Assembly: GCA_013397845.1 (NCBI GenBank)
Contig: VZTG01009131.1
Coordinates: 657,854 to 721,853 of the forward strand
DNA from: Melanocharis versteri
Taxonomy: Eukaryota > Chordata > Aves > Passeriformes > Melanocharitidae
Length of the DNA stretch: 64,000 nt
Direction of reading: 5' to 3'
Below are positions 51,272-64,000 of the stretch, one piece after another (positions within the stretch are counted from its first letter, which is position 1; every line of letters begins with the position of its first letter). A program made the translations under genes and the position numbers. The notes under the pieces are model-generated. The model was not told the DNA's origin, made no database searches, and saw only the letters and a list, made by a program, of their open reading frames with translations.

Positions 51272-52531
51272 CATAAAAGATTTTCTAGTGTTACAAGAAT
51301 TATGAAAATTCTAAATGGCCTTCCCCATCTCACAGAAAGCAGCACTGACTCTTTGCTGGCCATAACATGTCAGCCTTTGGGACAGCTTCTTGTGTGTTCA
51401 GAGTAGGCAGATGTGTTAGAACATGTGGTTTGTAGCTGAAAAGCCATAATTACAGTTGGTTTATCCAGCTCTAAAGAGCAAGTACTTTTCCTGAAGTATA
51501 GATGAGAGAAAGATCTTCAACTAAAAATAAAATAGAATAACAAAAATATACAGTTAAATGTACTAGGTGTCTGAACATGAGCATTTCCTGCTTCTGGCAT
51601 CAGTGTTCTGACAAGAAATGTTCAAACCACAAGTCACAGATTTAGAATTGGGCATCCTTCAGTTTATTTAGGCTATGCTCAAACTTGCACATAGAAGTGT
51701 CTTCAGAAACTCAGCAATTCTTGGAAGCTTAAGTATTTGTCTGTGCAGATCTTGCATAACTGCTGACATAGGGCAGTGATAGTAGGAGAGTATTTTATGT
51801 CTTCTGATGTCTATCGTGTCCGTTTTAATGTCTATTTCATCCTAGTGACTGGGGAAAAAAGTAACAAAAAATATTCTAACTTCCAGATAACTCAAATTCA
51901 GATGACATGATGGAGAGCAAACAGTAAAAGTCTTTCGGTTGCTTTGTTTCTTAGAAATACTCTGTAACAGGTTGACTTTAGCCATGTTCCCACCTTGGAC
52001 AAACACCCACCACAGAATCTTAGTCATTTTGACTGTCTTACAGAGAAGGCAGTTTCACTCACATCCTTGATATTCTTACAGAAAACATTCCTCCTTTTGC
52101 TATTCCTCTTTATTTGATGCATTTTGTCATATGTGTAACATGTAAGAAGAATGACATCACCGAACGAGGTGTTGAGAAACATTCTTTGAATACAAAGGCT
52201 GAGTATATTTTAATTGATACTGCAGTATCAAGTGACTGTTGATTCATGTTCTAAAAGATTCATTCAGCTGCAAGAGCTGAACCAAATACAGCCTTCAACG
52301 TTCCCTGCTTGTATAAGGATTACAATGAAACAGTGAATTAAAGGTAAAAATCTTAATGCATAGATAAGTACCTCCTACTGTGCAGCCAAGGAAGTGTTAA
52401 TCTCTTTGGCCATAATAGTGAAACTTGCATGTTATGAAGTGCTTTCTGAGTTCAGTTTAACATTCTTAAGCAATGTTGTTTGCAATTTGGTTTTGTTTTT
52501 CAGAGTCATAGGCATTGGGAGGGAATAGATA

Positions 52532-54279
52532 ATGAAGTATCTACCCATTTCTAACTGGCTGACCCAGCTCGGTCTTGCAGAATATTGCACGCTCTTTGAA
52601 CAATATGATGGTATAGAGGTGAGAATTGTGCAATAAAATTCTTTAGAAAATGTTAAGTAAGATCTTTAAAGGTACTAAAAAAACCCCAACCAAAATGTGT
52701 GTATAAAAGTTCCCATTTCCCTACCCTGAGCATCTGCTGTTCAGTACTGGAGTTAACAACAATCTCAGTTGTGTTCCTTCTTAGAAACTTTTTGCTGGAG
52801 TTTGAAGAGCAGGCATATTGCATTTGTACTCCTTTGTGGTTTTTCTTGGAGGATGATTTTGGGATTTGGGAGAAAGATGTTGGGTCTTTGAGAAAAGCAG
52901 TGGGACTCTCTGTTGCCAAAGCTGAAAAATCCTTTCTACCGAAATGTGAATTCAACATTAGTACCAACTTTTGCATTTGGGCAAACCTAGAAAGGAATTA
53001 AAAAATTATAAGTAAGAATTATTCAACTCCCTACTTTCATGTCATGAGTTACATATGAATTATCATTTGAGAAAGAATATTGTATTCTCAGGCATGACTG
53101 AAGCTCTCCAATGGTGAGAACTTTTTTTTTCTTTTAAAACAGTGTTTGCTAGTGACTTAAGAAATTGAGACTTTCAGTAATTCAAGCACTATTCAGTCTA
53201 AAGCAAATCATGTCAGGCTTTTGAAGTGGTTTTAGTTTGAAAGAAAGATTTTAAAATTACTGTTTCAAAAACAGTGGTTCACACTAGGAATTCTGTGTCA
53301 ATTATCTTATTATTTACACAGTGCACCAATCTCATTTTGTGTTTTGGGGTCTGAATTGCAAATCTCCATTAGAAAAAGCCACTTTCAATAACATGACTTG
53401 TTAGTAACAAACTACTGTACATTCTTTGTACCTCTCTATCTTATTTACAGTGAAAATACAGAACAGTAAAAATATAAAGAAATATATTTTGATATATTTT
53501 CTTATTGCTCTGAAAGTATTCATCATCAAATGAAGCTTTGTACCTACTTATAAATCAACAAATTGAAATTCTGTACTGACTTATAAATAATGTCTGGAGT
53601 TATTCAGCAGATTATTTTGAAAGTAAAATAGTAATGAGTTTTTGGAGAGAAGGTGGATTAAAAGAGAACAGTTCAGGTTTGATTACCCAAATGCATTATA
53701 TGGAAATTCTTGTTCTTCAAAACAGTGTCACAACTCACATTATCTATTATTACAGTGAATATCCTCCCCATTATACAAAGCCTTCCTTTCTAAAATCATT
53801 ATTCCTATCAGTTCATGCTGAGATTTATCTTCATTAGTTTAAGTGCAATTGGCATACTAGCACTTTTGGGGATTTTTTTTTTTACTCAAGAGTCTAAGTT
53901 TTTAGAAACTCTCCAGTTAACTTGACCAGGGGTTTTTTTTGAGAAAAAATTGAGGGATAATTAATTAAGGTTTTAAAAGAAAAATACCTCATTCCTTCAA
54001 GGACATACCTTATCATGACAAGGGGGCTTCATATAAAATATAAATGTACTTATGTTTGCTGTTATGTAGCTTATGGTACCAGAAAGAGCAAAGATATCTG
54101 AAAGAAACTTGACTTCTCCTGTATTAATTGTATAATATTTTCCTTACTCTGATATTTGCTACAGGACTTATTCTGTCTTACGGAAGTTGATCTTAGAAAA
54201 CTGGGAATGGAAAATCAAGGCCACCGAACACTCCTCATCTCCAATATCCTGCTGCTTCAGGAGGTAAAACAAAAGAGAG
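52532..54279 (+). CDS. Two 5' coding exons encoding an N-terminal SAM domain (possibly BCAR3)
   Basis: Exon A spans 52504-52618: the acceptor TTTTTCAG, 28 bases of leader with an in-frame TAG two codons before the ATG at 52532, 29 codons, then donor GTGAGA. Exon B spans 54165-54279: acceptor TTTGCTACAG, 38 codons plus one base, donor GTAAGA. They join in phase 0 to give 67 residues that form a whole SAM domain: ISNWLTQLGLAEY (helix 1 with the usual Trp and LGL), CTLFEQYDGIE, DLFCLTEVDLRKLGM, then GHRTLLISNILLL as the long last helix. SAM domains mediate protein or lipid association. The frame stays open in phase 1 towards exons beyond the window. By gene order the next gene is BCAR3 (SH2 plus Cdc25-homology adaptor binding p130Cas), so this may be an alternative or ancestral BCAR3 N-terminus. 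I cannot exclude a separate SAM-protein gene. The domain call is firm; gene identity is inference. Confidence 0.72.
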
Positions 54280-57200
54280 GTAAGATTTCTATGTTGTCTC
54301 CTAAAGACCAAGGAATGAGCTAAGGCAACCCGAGCTTCTCTGTCACAAAGGATGATAAACAAATACCCTGATTCAGCCTGGGATACTGCTCTGAATGCAG
54401 ATCACTGGGGGACTTTACACAGACAACAAGAGGAACTGTTCAACATTAGTTTAACAAAAATTAAACATTCATATTTTGGCATGGATTTACAAAATAACAT
54501 ACCCTGTGTTTTTTATAAAAGTTGTCATTTAGAAAAGGCTCCACTTTCATTTCAGTTTCTATTGCTCTCACAGTCTTCATCTTAACAACACACAGGAGTG
54601 TTACCATACCATAACTGATGGAAGTCTGTGTCACAAATGTCTTCCTCAGTTGGAAAGATCATATCTGAAGGTCTAAACCAAGCTAATTTGTGTACATCCC
54701 ACCTCATCCCTACCGAGGAGAGGATGAGTGCTTGCACAGTTCTGACCCTTCTTTTCCATTAGGGATTGTGCCATGAATTAAGACTTGTTCACTGCATCGT
54801 TTGCTGTTTTTATCAGCTCAGTATCAAAATTCAACTCAAGTTCATGAGAGCTGGAAAAAGCCCTGTAAGACATTCCAGTCTGAGTGGAAGGATATAGTGA
54901 GAAGCTATTCAACTATGACTTGTTGTACTGGGTATTTTGAGAATTGTTCACAAGATAATGAGATACAAATATTATGCATTCTGTCCAATAATTCTTCAGA
55001 TCACCGCCTAAGGATTTACAAATTTAATGTGAAGCAGTTAGTTCCTTGGCTAACAGTCCTGCTTCTACATTCTCTTGGTCAAGATAAGACTTTTGAACCA
55101 TGTGTAGAAATTGAATATGCATAAAATGTGTTTAGAGGTTTTCAGAGGGAACTAGAAGTGATTGTGTACAAGTAGGTCAGTGTATTTCCTCAATGTTTTC
55201 TGACGAGTTCAATATTGATCTAACAATTACACAACTTCTATGGCTCACAGGTTTGACTGTCTTAAAATATGGATGTAAATATTACATTTTTGTAACTGCT
55301 ACTGTGAACAGATTAGGAAATTATTTCAGTTGATGATTGCAGTGAAACTGGACGTGTTTCAATTGGTATCTGTTTTCATGTGCATTTGGACTGTGTTTCA
55401 TAATCTTTTCAAGTACTGGAGTGTGGAATGTATTACAGTTGTCTACGTAACACTGTTTTTCAGAGGAAAGGGCTGTTCAAACTGTCACTGACATGGTAAA
55501 TTGATTTGCAGATAGTTATGCAACATTTCTTTCAACTCACCAGAATGTTCAAACATGATTGTTCAGCTTCAGGTATGTTGAGCCTACATCAAATCTTGAT
55601 GTATTGCTGAGGACTTCAGTGAATATGAATTTGAGGCAAAAATTTTCTTTCTAAAATAGTGTGTGTATCTTTTTTTTTTTTCTTTTTTTTTTTTTGTCCT
55701 CCAGACACAGATTTTGCAAAGTGACAGCATGATGCCATTTGGGTTTTGGTTTGGTTTTTTTTGGCAGTTAATTGCCAGAACTCTTTAAGCTAAATTCTAG
55801 TAAAATTAGTGTTGGTTCATATTTTTATGGGCATTTATCTTAAGCAATGTTTCCATTCACTGTTGGGTTTTGGCTAATGATAATTAAATGTATAATTGAA
55901 TTACATGCTTGAAAAAAATACACATTGATCTCCAAGTTCTGTTTACACCAGGATATTTGCATCCTCAATAGCTTTGCCTATTGTATAAAGGATTTCTGGG
56001 AAGGTTGAAAACAGATCAGTTCAGTCAGTCATACATGAGAGTGCAGACTGGTTTGTTTTTACAGTAGGGACTAATGGTTGTTATCTGGTCTCCAGCCTAT
56101 TATGACACCGGGTTTTTTTGTGTCTGTCTTTGACAGAATGCTGTGTCTAGGAGCAAAGTGCCTAATCAGTTACACTGAAATGCTTGTTTTCCAGCACTGA
56201 ACTTTACTGGAATCAGACATTAGAGAAAACTTCTGAGATTTTCTATTCTATTAAATAAATGCTGATGTCCTACTAATGTACTTACTGGAATGGAGTAAAG
56301 GCTATCTTATTCTGTTTGCTGTTATTTTGAGCTTTAAACAACAGCATTGTATTTGGAGCTGGTTCAACAGTTTCCAGAGAGTGCTTCAAGTGATAAACCT
56401 TTTCTGTTTTCTAAAATGTTATCTTGCTTCTGAAACTACTTTGAACAGGACATGTCTCAGTACACTAAGATTTGGATTCATCCTGTCTAACTGTAGCTAC
56501 TTGGGCTGTGTTTCCACAGAAATTAATACCAAGATCTGTGCATTGACATAATGCCCAGCAACACATTAGAGCTGGATGAAACTTGTGCACATGATCACAT
56601 ATCTGTTGAACTGGGCAGAGTACACAATACGAAGTTCACTAGCTTGATGCTTTTACGCCATTTTTATGGCAGCCAGTTATGGATAACTGATTTGTGAGTA
56701 GCATTAGCTAATCAGTAGGAAAATAAATATTCAAAATTGTTACACCACTTCAGCCCAGCAGAATAAATTTAATAGTGGATCATTGATTTGAATAATGAGG
56801 CTCTGATACTTTTGATCTGTATCAGAAAACGTAAAGGCTGCTGTGCTGTTGACTCTTGACCTTAATTGAAGCTGAGTTTCCAAAATGCCAGCCTAAGTAG
56901 TCTGTGTCCTTTTCATTTTTCCTTAGCTGCTTTTTCCCATCCCTCTATCATTCCTTCAATTGTCTGTAAAACTATCCTGCAGCTGCATGGTAAACCCATT
57001 GGGAAATACGTCCAGCTGAAAAACAACCTTTTTTTCCTCTCCTCTTCATCCACATCAAGTCCCCAAGCCGATTCACTGTTCAGCTGCACAAACGCTCGTA
57101 GGAGCCTGAATGGCCATGGAAGACACAGCAGAGCTGAGCCCTGGTGGCTGAAGCAGCCCTGCTGCCCGAACTGAAACCACAGCTGAAGGTGTTAAGTGGG

Positions 57201-60200
57201 AGGCAAATCACTCTCTGCTCCCTCTACTACTGGAGAGACAGATGCACTCAGCAGATAATTTAGTTCAGTACCTTTTGTAGGTGTGTATATTTTTTGTTGA
57301 TTGTAGAGATATACCAGGATGGCTGACTTCCTGACAGATCTCTTAGCAAACACTGACAGCTGGTGGAATTAATTTAGGCCTAAAAGCTAAAACTGTTGTT
57401 GTTCTGGAATATTTAATCTCTTCTTTTGAGTGCAGCCTTACAAATTTCAAGAAAGCATTTGTTTCTTTTTCTCTAAATCTTGATGATCTCCAATGTTTGC
57501 TTAGGATTTACCACTACCTTTCATTTACTTGCAAATCAAAGTATGCAAGTGGAAAAGTGTTTCCAGTTTCTGAAGATTTTCTTCCTAAGTGCAAAATCGT
57601 TACCAGTTCTAAACATACTTCCTACCCCTGTTTCATGAACAGAAGACTGTGTGGCTGTGTACAGAGTCTAACTAATAGTTTCTTCAGGATCAGCTAGTGG
57701 CAAAGTAGATGTCAAGTGAAAACATGAAAAGAGCACAGCAATCCATAATGATGCTTTCTTAGAATATTTTCTCAACCTCTATGCATTTAATCTAACAAAA
57801 CGTTTCAAAAAGGTATGAATGGGAAGAGACATAAATACTCATTGCACAGTCTTTTTGCCTGTATCTTGACTTACCTTTTGATGTGCACTGTAGCATATTC
57901 TGGATCTTGATGTTCTGCCATCTACACCAGTATCCATTCGTGTACTCATCACGTGCTGTGACTCCTTTGAGATGTACCTTTTGTTTTCTGTTCCAGGGCA
58001 ATTGTAGAATCAAGGGTTGAGGCCTGCAACATGCCTGGGCTTGTCACAATATGGAATCAAGATGCATCCAAAAACTGGGTACTAGCACTTCTAAGAAAAG
58101 CAAAAGATTTGGGCTATGCTTATAGGAATGTTCTCAGTGGCTATCGAGCACCTTTTTGAAATATTTGTTTGGCATCTTAGAAAAGCCAGGAAATTGCATA
58201 TCCTCTTCTAGAAGAAGCTTCATGTGGTATGACAAAAATTGGTGACAAATCAGGTGTAATCCAACTCCTGTATTACTCAAAAGGTCTTCCTTTCCTGAGC
58301 ATGAGACATTGCACTCTGTCCTCTAACAATCAGGAATTCAGGCACATCCTGAAAGCCAGAGTACTTGTACCAGTACCAGCCCAGTACTTGTAGGGTAGTG
58401 CTTCTGGAAGGAACTGGGCTTTTCTCAGTATCCTCTAATACAACTAAAGCAGGGTTTATGCTGTATGGGACTGGACCAGAGTGTTATTTAATCATATTGT
58501 TTTATGTTTGTTGTATTTAATCTCATTTACCATAGTGTGCTACAGTCTATAGGGGTGTGATTCGATTATGATTTCTTACGACCTATAGTAGAAGAATAAA
58601 TCATGCTTCAGAATTGAGGAATCCCACCATGATGTGACCAGCTCCTTCAGTGCAGTGAAATGGTACCTATAGAGAGGGAAATGTAAACACATTAATTAAA
58701 ATGTCTATTTTGACACAACAGAAAAAAGCCTTGGGTATTGCCAGACATGGAAGAGATTTCTTTTTTCTGTTTAGGGGCATGAATTTAAAAACAGCATTAT
58801 ATTTGAAAACTTTGTATCATTTGACTATTAAAATATTTTTTTATATTTGCATGTATTTGTGATGTATGTTTCTATACATCACTGGTTGAGTGACAAGTGG
58901 AAAGAAATACAGAAAGCTACGTGATAAGTATTTCTTAAGGAGGTATTCTAAGAGCTAGAACTTTGTTTTTTCAGTAACTTCTTTTACTGAGATGAATTCT
59001 GACTAATAGCATTTTATGGCCTCATATGATTTCATTAACATCTTGGAGTGTTTTTCTTTGAGAGGCAAAAGGTATAAAGAATATTTCCTTTTTGTCTTGT
59101 AGAGGTTTTCTTATACAGAGAGTTTTAATAGGGTATATGTTTAGATCTATTACGATTTTTTCGTCATACAAAGAAGACCAGCCTTACTGGATTTAAATAA
59201 AATATATGCATTGAAATAATTTATTGTGGGTAAACATAATATGCAAAACCTAAATTAGATAGAATGCAATCAATATTCCATAATTTTCTGCTTTTCGATT
59301 TTGCATTTAAATTCTTAGATAACTGTTTCTGCCTGTGTTGTATTTCTTGCCATGCTGCAGTAGCATGAAGTTAAATATGAAGTGATTTCCTGTCATTACA
59401 TGGAAGACCTAAGTTGTGTGGTATTAAGAAGGAAGCTGAGCAAGCACTACAGAGCCTGACTTGTGCTTGGGACAATATAAATAGAGAAGTCCCTCTTCAA
59501 AGAAGGTGTAAAATAACTGAGGGACTCTCTCCTGTGTTTTTATTAGATGACCATTATAACTAGCATAAGATCATGACTGGTTTGGCATTGTCGACCCCAA
59601 ATATCTTGCCTTTGTCACTCTCAGATAGAGTCCTTCTACACATTCTGGTTCTTTTGCTCTTTGAAACATTACAAAGGCAACCAGAGTGCTTTGGGGCAGT
59701 GGTATGTAGTGTCAACCTGTCAGATTCCAACCTCATGCTAAACTATGCTGGTAGCTTTGCCAACAGAGGGAGAGGGAGCTGCTTTGAACACTTCGATCTG
59801 CATAATAGAGGTGGCATTGCTACCTGTGTGGTCTGTTTTGCTCTCACTCAGAGACACAAGGATTTGGAGTTTTTTGCTTTTTGTTTGAGAAGGTCAGAAA
59901 TAAAAATGCTGTTACAGAGATGTTAACAAACACCTCTGACGGTACGATTTCATCTACTGAAAGTTCCCAATTTGCTTACTGGTGCTTTCTGGCCTTCTGT
60001 TTATCCTTGCCTCTACATCAGTTACGTTTAAAATGAAAAACATCTGTCACGGGCAAAGAGAAGCTGGTAATTCTCCTGCATCTGAGACTTTTTACAGATA
60101 CATGGAGATACAGAAACTTGCAAGAAGCCTTAGATCCGCAGTAACAGTTCTACCACTGCTAAAAGCAAAGAGAGGAAATCAGACCCTCTGGTAAAAAGGG

Positions 60201-61281
60201 ACCCATAAGACCTTGTCCAGCTCCTTCCCAGTTTAAGGTATCATTTACCAGTACTAGTCAATAAAAGAAAACTGGATTTAGTGCCATTTTACTTCAGTGT
60301 ATTTCGAACTTTTGAAACAGGTCTGTCTAATCAATGCCAGCAAAAATTGCTTCATATGATTTTCAATACCAAATTGAAAGATGGGGGGAAAGGGACACAA
60401 CATATTATTGTCACAGAATCTGTGGGATTTATTTTTAATATGTTTTAAAATTACTATTATTTTTGTTCAGGATGGTAGTTTTCTTGTATTATATCTGACA
60501 ATAACTGAGTTTATATAACTCCTCAAACTCTCTTGCTATACTACAACATTGTTTGCAGAATGATCAGCTATGGGACATGTCTGCTTGCAAGCTTTTCTGA
60601 GGCTGGGGATTGCGAGGTTTCTGAACACCGACTCAGATAACTCTTTGGGAGTTTCTGAAAAACCTTGTGTCTCCAGACCTAAGACAGATGAAATAACAAG
60701 AGATGATGTTGGTAGTTTTATTATGGAGGTCTGGATAGGTGCTGACTAAACTTGCCTGTTTCAGTTGGCAGCCGGGGAGGACATTAGAAAGCACAGTTGC
60801 CATAGCTCATAATTTTCAAACTAAATATTGTCAGATTCCAAGTGCTGGAGCATTTTTCAATTCATATTGTCATTCTTATTTGCCCTGATGTCTTTGATTA
60901 ACTTGAAAATTACCAGCAAATAAACTTGATTTCCTAGGCAACAGCTATGATCGTTACTTTTTCTATGTGGCATCTGTGGGAGTTGAGGCTCGAGCATAGC
61001 ATTTTGTTTGTTTGGGTCCTTTTTCTTTTAAGACAAGTCTATAGTAGCAACTTGCTTTGGCTCTTGTTTATCAGAGAATCTACAAGAACTATTGTGTGAG
61101 CAATCCACACATGCCATGTCCTCATCGTGTGTAGTTACTTCTGCATTGTATCACTGCAGCTGCAGAACAGTGCTTTTGGAGTAAATGTGTTTTCTCTGGG
61201 TTATTTGAGGAAGACTGGAATTCTGACATTTAAGGACAAACTGAAGAGTTCCAATTAATCCACTTGTTTTGTCCCATTGGT

Positions 61282-61302
61282 GTTTTGTTTGTTTGTTTGT
61301 TT
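61282..61302. repeat. (GTTT)n microsatellite
   Basis: About four to five GTTT units lie in a T-rich context. Confidence 0.7.
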
Positions 61303-62658
61303 CTGTAAGCCAAGCACATTTGAAAACGGTCTCAAGAACTGGCAAGTACACAACTCTTGGCATAATTAAGGCATGCAAGCTATTGCAGCACAGGTCTTGG
61401 GACCTATGTCCTAGTTGTGTTCCTCCTCACTTATCTGTTCAGTTAGCTGCTTTTCTGGGTGTCTTTGCAGGTGAAAAGATGCATCTGTACATACTCCCCT
61501 CCTTCAGAAAGCAGAAGCCGGGGTGGCCATGGAAGGCCACAGCAGTGTGTGATGTGTGGCCAGCAATGGCCAGCACACTGCTGCTTTCTCAGCCTCCCCC
61601 AGGTTGATGTTGCAAAGGACAATGCTCCAGTGCTGCTGTGTCTGTGGCAAGGTGATACACAGACAGCGAGATGCCATACAGATAAACAGATGGCTCAGGG
61701 GTATGACAGGTTAACATGGAATGCTGATGGGGAGGGCTCGACAGAGATGCTGTGCTCCTTTCAGGACATTGGTGCTTCCAGACTTCATCCCATGCCTCAG
61801 TGAACTCATTTCCAAAGTAGATAGAAAGTATGAAAATAACAAAAGTTTTGCAATGAGGAATGTAATCTATCTTAATCTGGAGCAGCTGACAACCAGTGGA
61901 GCTACTGTAGGCAGTCCTGTGAATTTTTCCTTCTTGCATCTTGTAGGCAAATTCTCTTAAACAGCTTTGCATCCAGTATGTGCAAAGATGGGTTGTGTAA
62001 ATTGTCAAACATGAAGACAATGGCCAATTTTCAATTTCACCTGAAGACAAAACTTTAGGAAAAGAATGTAATGACTCATGCAAGAGTAATCAGAGTTTAG
62101 GCAGGGCTGCCCAGCTACAGTCCCATTACTTAGCACGTAGGCATGCTACTAAGGAAGTTACTGCTCCTTTTCTGGTTCTTAGTCATAAAAAAATGGCAAG
62201 CATGACACTACTTCCTATGTAACAACAGTGCCTAAAAATTTCCCGAGTGATTAGAATCAGCCAGTAGAGACCATCTTATGTGCTAACAGATCAGAGTTTT
62301 TGGCATGGTTTGAAATGTCTTTTACCTGTGGATCCTGTGGTTTAGATAGAGAAGCAAGACATTTTCCTTTATGCAATGAGGAAAACAATAGTTTGCACTT
62401 CTGTAGCATCTTCCACTTGATAAGCTGATAGAGTCCCCCCTGTGAAAAATAACTACCACTGTGATGTACGTTACAAAAATGTTAGTTTATGTCATACAGG
62501 AAGCAGGTGGGTCAGAATACTAGAACTGAATGTGGAATCCAGCTATCTCAACTCCTCCTTCTGTATTCTCACCCTAATGTCATTTTTCCTGCACTGGACA
62601 TAGTGGTGAGGCATTTTGGTGTCCAACATGAGATCACAGTCTGGTGTTCTTTGGTTCC

Positions 62659-62692
62659 TTTCCCCTCCCCCTGCTCCCTCCCTCCCTCTCCC
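62659..62692. repeat. C-rich/CT tract
   Basis: TCCCCTCCCCC is followed by TGCTCCCTCCCTCCCTCTCCC. Multiple C-runs of three to five could form a G-quadruplex on the minus strand. Confidence 0.8.
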
Positions 62693-64000
62693 AAGTATAT
62701 TTTGAAGAAAGATTATGAGTGAAATATCCTATGGGAAACCTCCACAGATTGTTACTTGTGGCAGTGAAGTTCTGGAATCTCTCACTGTGCCTAAAACATT
62801 TCTGGTACCTCTCTATCCTCAATACTTTTCACAACTGGGACAAATGCAGAGTGCCATCAGCTAGTCAAGATTTGGTAGCTTTCCGAGTTTATCAGTAGCT
62901 CAAATGACAAAGCATTTGGGAAGAAACCATTGACAGAAGAACAGAGTGAGGTTTCGGTGTGCATTTAAGCCTTGTTTGATGTGAAATTAGTTTGACTTTA
63001 GATCTCAACTTCAAGGCTCTGTTCAGTGTCAGAGGATGCTATAATTTTCTGTAATTTGTGGAGAGAAAAAAAACGAAGTCTGTCTGTCAGCATGCCAGAC
63101 ATAAGGATTTATGTCCCAGCACCAGTGAATGGATCTTTTTGAAAACCGCTGTCTTCCACATTTACTTCAGCTTTTCTGTTTTGGAAGTTGTTGTAAAAGG
63201 CGTGTGGCAACACCAGCACTGATAATGCTTCCCTACTGCTCATGCCTGCCGTAAGGAACTCAAGTGGTGTTGCTATGGGAAGGGGAACACCACTCAGAAA
63301 TGCTACTGTAAGCTTGCTTTACCGTAGTGTTCTCAATAAATTTAATTTTCTAATCTTGTCTCCTTCCCTTACCGAATATTGGAGCACTACTCTCTGCCTT
63401 TTTTTTCTTTTCTCTTATTTTACACTAAACTTCATCTTACTTGAGCTTTCTTATGCGAAGATTCTACTCATATCTATGAAAATTCCTAGACTTTCCCAAG
63501 AATTTCCATCTCCCAATACCGACTTCAGCAGCTTATGTGATGGGTAAAGAATCTTGTCTTGATCAGCTACATCTTTCTTAAATTCTAGCTACACTTCCAA
63601 TGAAGATCCAGTGTTTTTTCTGGTTTGAATTTCTTCATTTAAAAAAAAATCAGTTGCTGTGAGATATTTCATATAGCTCAGATTGCAAAATCCAGTTTTA
63701 TGGATAATGCATGAAATGCCAAACTCTATAGAGTGGTAGATGTCCTTATTCTACCCAATACCCAGAGATGTCACTGTGATAAGTCATCATGTGGAATTTT
63801 AATCCTGCTGCAGTCACTGTTGGATGTTTAACTTGCTTAGTGTGAGAGCACCACAGTTTGGTTTATTTTTGATTATTGGTTTGATAATATACTGAGGTCC
63901 TGGAAGATAAATAATCTGATCCTTGATTGCATTTATCATTTAGATATCTTAGGACTGCAACTTCAGCAACATCATATAGTCAGGCTCTGAAGTAGATACA

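Larger units (their letters stand above)
41600..52503. other. Non-coding stretch upstream of the SAM exons
   Basis: AT-rich, intron-like sequence. I see no protein-like exon. Noted structures are paired inverted repeats at 45071-45127, a long hairpin at 47655-47719 and an A-run followed by (AG)n at 51244-51271. Confidence 0.4.
54280..64000. other. Intron-like sequence downstream of the SAM exons
   Basis: No further exon with recognisable coding content or BCAR3 SH2 sequence is seen to the right edge. The region holds T-rich runs (55669-55695), a (GTTT)n tract near 61282-61302, a nested hairpin at 61540-61583 and a C-rich tract at 62659-62692. The longest open frames (117 codons at 59573, 164 codons on the minus strand at 61589-62083) show no domain and no splice or codon support. 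Confidence 0.45.

Noticed and set aside
57960..58085. A polypyrimidine acceptor at about 57996 suggested a third SAM-gene exon.
   Set aside because: In the phase required after 54279 the sequence meets a stop within four codons.
61589..62083. 164-codon minus-strand open frame.
   Set aside because: It has no domain, its composition is like random translation, and it overlaps no splice pattern.

Overview
The window looks like vertebrate, most probably avian, nuclear DNA. Coding exons are small and separated by AT-rich introns with GT/AG boundaries. The recognisable interspersed repeats are CR1 LINE pieces of the kind common in birds, and the two identifiable genes are compact. There is one assembly gap of 152 N (12492-12643). 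The gene order GCLM - DNTTIP2 - tRNA-Arg(UCU) - (expected BCAR3) on one strand matches, from memory, the order at human chromosome band 1p22.1. Family and species are not resolved from sequence alone.

Layout. (1) 1-11.8 kb: GCLM on the + strand, exons 2 to 7. Exon 1 lies left of the window. The last two exons are followed by a 3' UTR with AATAAA signals near 11.46 and 11.80 kb. (2) 12.3-12.75 kb: a GC-rich promoter/first-exon island for DNTTIP2, interrupted by the assembly gap and by a 20-bp G-rich tandem repeat. (3) 13.24-20.63 kb: DNTTIP2 exons 2 to 7 on the + strand, ending in the Fcf2 domain. (4) 23.3-24.7 kb: a second CpG-rich island with a 50-bp minisatellite, a candidate 5' non-coding exon and, on the - strand, an intron-containing tRNA-Arg(UCU) gene. 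(5) 24.7-52.5 kb: a long stretch without recognisable coding exons, holding CR1 and possible endogenous-retrovirus relics and several short inverted repeats. (6) 52.5-54.3 kb: two + strand exons that splice in frame into a start methionine plus a complete SAM domain. Their position suggests they are 5' coding exons of BCAR3 or of a transcript that continues beyond the window. (7) 54.3-64 kb: intron-like sequence with nothing coding that I can support.

The genes do not form an operon or a shared pathway. GCLM is the modifier subunit for glutathione synthesis. DNTTIP2 is a nucleolar chromatin/pre-rRNA factor. The tRNA is a housekeeping gene. BCAR3-family proteins are adhesion-signalling adaptors. 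The most interesting signal is the SAM-domain exon pair, because mammalian BCAR3 is normally described as an SH2 plus Cdc25-homology protein.
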